From Hoplostethus atlanticus (lineage: Eukaryota; Chordata; Actinopteri; Trachichthyiformes; Trachichthyidae): DNA of 64,000 bases. Position 1 is the first letter of the stretch. The number at the start of each line of letters is the position of its first letter. The position numbers and the translations under genes are program-made. The notes under the pieces are model-generated. The model did not search any database and had not been told where the DNA came from. It saw only the letters and a program-made list of their open reading frames with translations. Of the stretch, positions 61,143 to 64,000 are shown piece by piece. The stretch is taken from positions 1,918,501 to 1,982,500 of the forward strand of contig JAXDDX010000088.1 in NCBI GenBank assembly GCA_034670405.1. Direction: 5' to 3'.

Positions 61143-61735
61143 TTGTGGATGTCCCCTGGGCCCTGTTCCTTTTGCATGGATAACTGAGTTTGCTGAATAC
61201 ATTTGGTGTAAAATTTGACACCAAAGCTGAAAATGTGATCCAATTTGCCACCAGAGCGATGGCGCCTTCAGATCAAAAGTGCAGAAACGCAGGCTAATCA
61301 GAGTTCGCTGGATTATGAGCAGGTCTTTTTAAGTTTACCCCACCGTGAACTCATTTCTGCGCCTTTCTAGATCAAGGCAGTTTTAGAATTAGATAGGCTT
61401 TTGGGAGAGAATACAAACCGAGAGATCTCCAAGATCCTTCGGCTAATTCAGACATCTTTTATTTGAAAGGTACACATTTAGTGGAGAAGGAATTATTTAT
61501 AGTTTACCAGTTTGATTTGTTCCCACATCCTCTCCAGTACCTCTGGCTCTGAGACAACTCAACAGAGCATCACAGGAACGAAAAATCAGATCCTGCCATT
61601 TTCAATCATTTCCACAATGTAAAGAGTTAAATACCTATATAGGTAAATATAATGTAAATAACCTACCTGCTCAGTGTTGCATTTCATAGATATATATGTT
61701 TTTGGATAAGATATTTTCCTTGTATTCTTCAATTA
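60154..61735. other. Non-coding DNA beyond the nested transposon
   Basis: (CA)n at 61108-61140. The unique block at about 61240-61460 looks non-repetitive and could be conserved, but no motif set supports a call. No exon recognised; HECTD2, the next gene in human, is not visible. Confidence 0.4.
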
Positions 61736-61737
61736 TT

Positions 61738-61870
61738 GGCCCAATCCCAACCCACCCCCTAAACCCTCTCCCTATCCACTCCGCCTCCATTTGTGCATTC
61801 ATGTGGAGGGTTCGCCACATTGAGCGTCATCCCAAAGCAACTTGCGGGGAGTGGGAGGGGCTATAATCAC
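61738..61870. mobile_element. Partial AGGCCCAATCCC-type repeat
   Basis: GGCCCAATCCCAACCCACCC, GGAGGGTTCGCCACATTGAG and GGGAGTGGGAGGGGCT are related to 28211-28819. One end only. Confidence 0.5.
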
Positions 61871-62299
61871 TGCAGACTTACCACACAACACTCTACAGAA
61901 GAGCATCGACTTAAAAGCAAAACACTTTTAATGCATGTGCTCATTGTTTTGTGGGTGTTCTGCATTTGCAGGGACTGTTGAAAAAAACAAGCAACTCATC
62001 CAGATGAGAGTACAACGGGAATATAACACATAACCGAGCCGATGGGCGAGCAAGGCGTCTCTGTAGCCATGGTGACTGCTGTTTCCTGTTTCCGCTGGAG
62101 CGTGGCGAGGACGTCCCACGGCTTACCCATCTTTCATACCCTTCATCTTGATTAGGTGTGTGACTTCATACGGAGTGACACTCTATTGGAGTGGTACTGA
62201 AGAGGGACCGTTCTGTCTCTTTACCCAGGGTGCCCTGCAGCCAATCGTATGACTGCTGATTGCGGTTTCGACCCTCTACTCATGTTCCCTTTAGTCAAA

Positions 62300-62420
62300 A
62301 CAGGAGTGCACAATTATCCTGATAATTACATCCACATTTAACAGATCAATCCGCCGCCTGCGTCTGAGGAGCGGAGTCAGCAAGATAATTAAAACAGCCT
62401 GGGTTAATTAAAGCACGTAC
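62300..62420. promoter_or_regulatory. Candidate conserved non-coding element with homeodomain-type sites
   Basis: Unique sequence with ACAATTATCC, GATAATTACA, AGATAATTAAAA and GGTTAATTAAAGC, that is several TAATTA/TTAATTA cores in about 110 bp, plus a GC-balanced centre. Conservation not tested. Confidence 0.25.
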
Positions 62421-64000
62421 AGGGAACTGGTCCCAGGTCAGATTCAGAGAGAGGGTTTAACACAACAGGTGAGACATGTTGTTCTGTCCAAATGAATGAA
62501 TGAATAGAGGAGACTGGCAGGAATTTAGTTGTGACACACAGACACACACACACACACATGTTGTGACAGGAAGAGTTACATGGAGAAAGCAGGTGCAGCT
62601 GATGGCATGCTAGCATCCATTTCACTCGTGCATATGTGCAGGGCGCATGCATGCCTGTATACACACACACTCACATGACCGAGCGCCCTCACACTCAGAC
62701 ACGCCTTCTCTGACAGGTTTACATGCTCATCAACACACATGCGTGTCAGCAGCATCCCCTCGCTGAAACATTCTCTCACACACACACTTGTCCTCTCAGC
62801 TGTTCTCCTTGCCCTTGTTGTTGCTTTTTAAGGTCTGAGTTATGTAGGCCAGAGGTCCCTGTGGTCTCGTTTTCTACAGTTCCCAGGGATGCTGACCCAT
62901 CAACAGCGCAATATACTGAAAATTCAAAAGATGAATGAGAGGCAAAACGAGCCTTCAACAGCCTCTGTGTTAAAGCTTCCGTTAAAACGTTGACAACATG
63001 AAAAAGGACCAACTTTAGCTCAGTGTCCCGGTAGTCTTTAGCACCTCTCAGGATTATCTACGCCTCATGATTTTGACGTGATGATGGCGACTCATTTACA
63101 GCACAATATCGATTTAACATCAAAACATGATTCTTGGGCAGCAGCCAGTGTTTTATTACGGGACTTTATTGGCTTCTCTGTTGCTGAATTTACAACATAT
63201 TGTGATATAATCTTGAGGATCGTTGTAATTAATGTGATAGTCCTGCTTGTTTGAGTTACGGTGCAAGATAAATAGTTTAAACGGCAATGTTAAAATAATG
63301 ACAGCAGCAGAGAAGACCGATGTTCCAATACTCCAGGGCTGTATGAAACAGGAAGGCAGTTTGGTTTGCTGCTCCCTGATGGCCACATGGCCGAAACACG
63401 GTGTTTTTAATATGTTGTTATGAAAGTAGCCATAAAATAAAAGTCTCATTTTAAACAATAAGTTACAGTTACAATATGTTATATGTCACATAAAAAGATA
63501 CAAACATAACTATATGTATACGTGTCATAATAGAGACATGTGGCATAGTTAACATGAATATCTGCTAGATCCTGATGTTTACATCATTTAGAAACTGACT
63601 GTTCTTCAAGTGTTCATGTCATATTTTCTACTCTTCAGTCTAATATTTTACAAGCAGCAACCCAAAACTGGTGCCTTCACTCACCACCGCCCGACAAGCA
63701 CTTTATAACTTCTCTTATTTGAACTCAAATGCTTTTAACTGTAGTGCGTCCTTCTATTAGTGCGGCTGAGGCTGAAGGTCAGCAGGTTGCTGGTTCTAAT
63801 CCCTGGACCGGAGAACACTCTCTCCTCCCTCATCAAGTCCTGTAATAAACAATTAATGGGGTCTATATGTCAGCGCCATCTGTACTTGTTTTCCTTTGCA
63901 TTCCTCTGGACAAGTTGGACTTGATATGTCTCCCCACGGCTAGATCTGTCAAACTATTATAATAACTGCAGACAACAAGACATCTCAGTCCAAAGAGGCT
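62421..64000. other. Right end of window, non-coding
   Basis: CA-rich short tracts near 62535-62560 and 62660-62790. A tRNA-SINE-like B box (GCTGGTTCTAATCCCTGG) is at about 63789-63806. No exon recognised. Confidence 0.45.

Overview
This is a stretch of vertebrate nuclear DNA, most likely from a ray-finned (teleost) fish. It has intron-split genes with GT/AG junctions, long non-coding gaps, very many CA/GA/GTA microsatellites, tRNA-derived SINEs, L2-like LINE pieces and many small inverted-repeat transposons. Only three protein-coding genes can be supported. No prokaryote-type system, CRISPR array, RNA gene or viral gene was seen, and I found no convincing undescribed biological system.

Layout. 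(1) Positions 764-2243 (+) hold the last three coding exons of a high-affinity choline transporter of the SLC5A7 type; its 5' part lies off the left edge. (2) Positions 7377-14558 (-) hold a complete nine-exon ankrd1 (cardiac ankyrin repeat protein, 310 aa) with a TATA box just upstream. It is tail-to-tail with the transporter. (3) Positions 14.7-37.9 kb are non-coding. They contain minisatellites (including a 2.5 kb array of a 16-bp unit), a possible G-quadruplex, several transposons, a unique stretch that may be a conserved enhancer (18.5-18.9 kb) and a CpG-rich block at 33.6-34.6 kb that could be the pcgf5 promoter. (4) Positions 37904-55703 (+) hold pcgf5, a Polycomb RING-finger gene. Eight coding exons are located; one 60-nt exon expected near the 3' end was not found. 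(5) Positions 55.7-64 kb hold the pcgf5 3' UTR, a well-resolved nest of two DNA transposons (57104-60145) and further non-coding DNA with possible conserved elements.

ankrd1 and pcgf5 lie head-to-head. From memory ANKRD1 and PCGF5 are also neighbours in human (10q23), which supports both names; the choline-transporter neighbour is not part of that human arrangement. The three genes share no pathway: one is a plasma-membrane choline carrier, one a muscle stress-response transcriptional cofactor and titin partner, one a subunit of non-canonical PRC1.

The most informative structures are: the nested hAT-like/Harbinger insertion, with both target duplications readable; a 32-bp tandem repeat whose last copy is the real 3' splice site of pcgf5 exon 6; a 44-bp perfect hairpin at 51913-52008; and minisatellites that appear to have grown out of SINE bodies. 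Most of the long open frames here are microsatellite or minisatellite read-through and are not annotated as genes.
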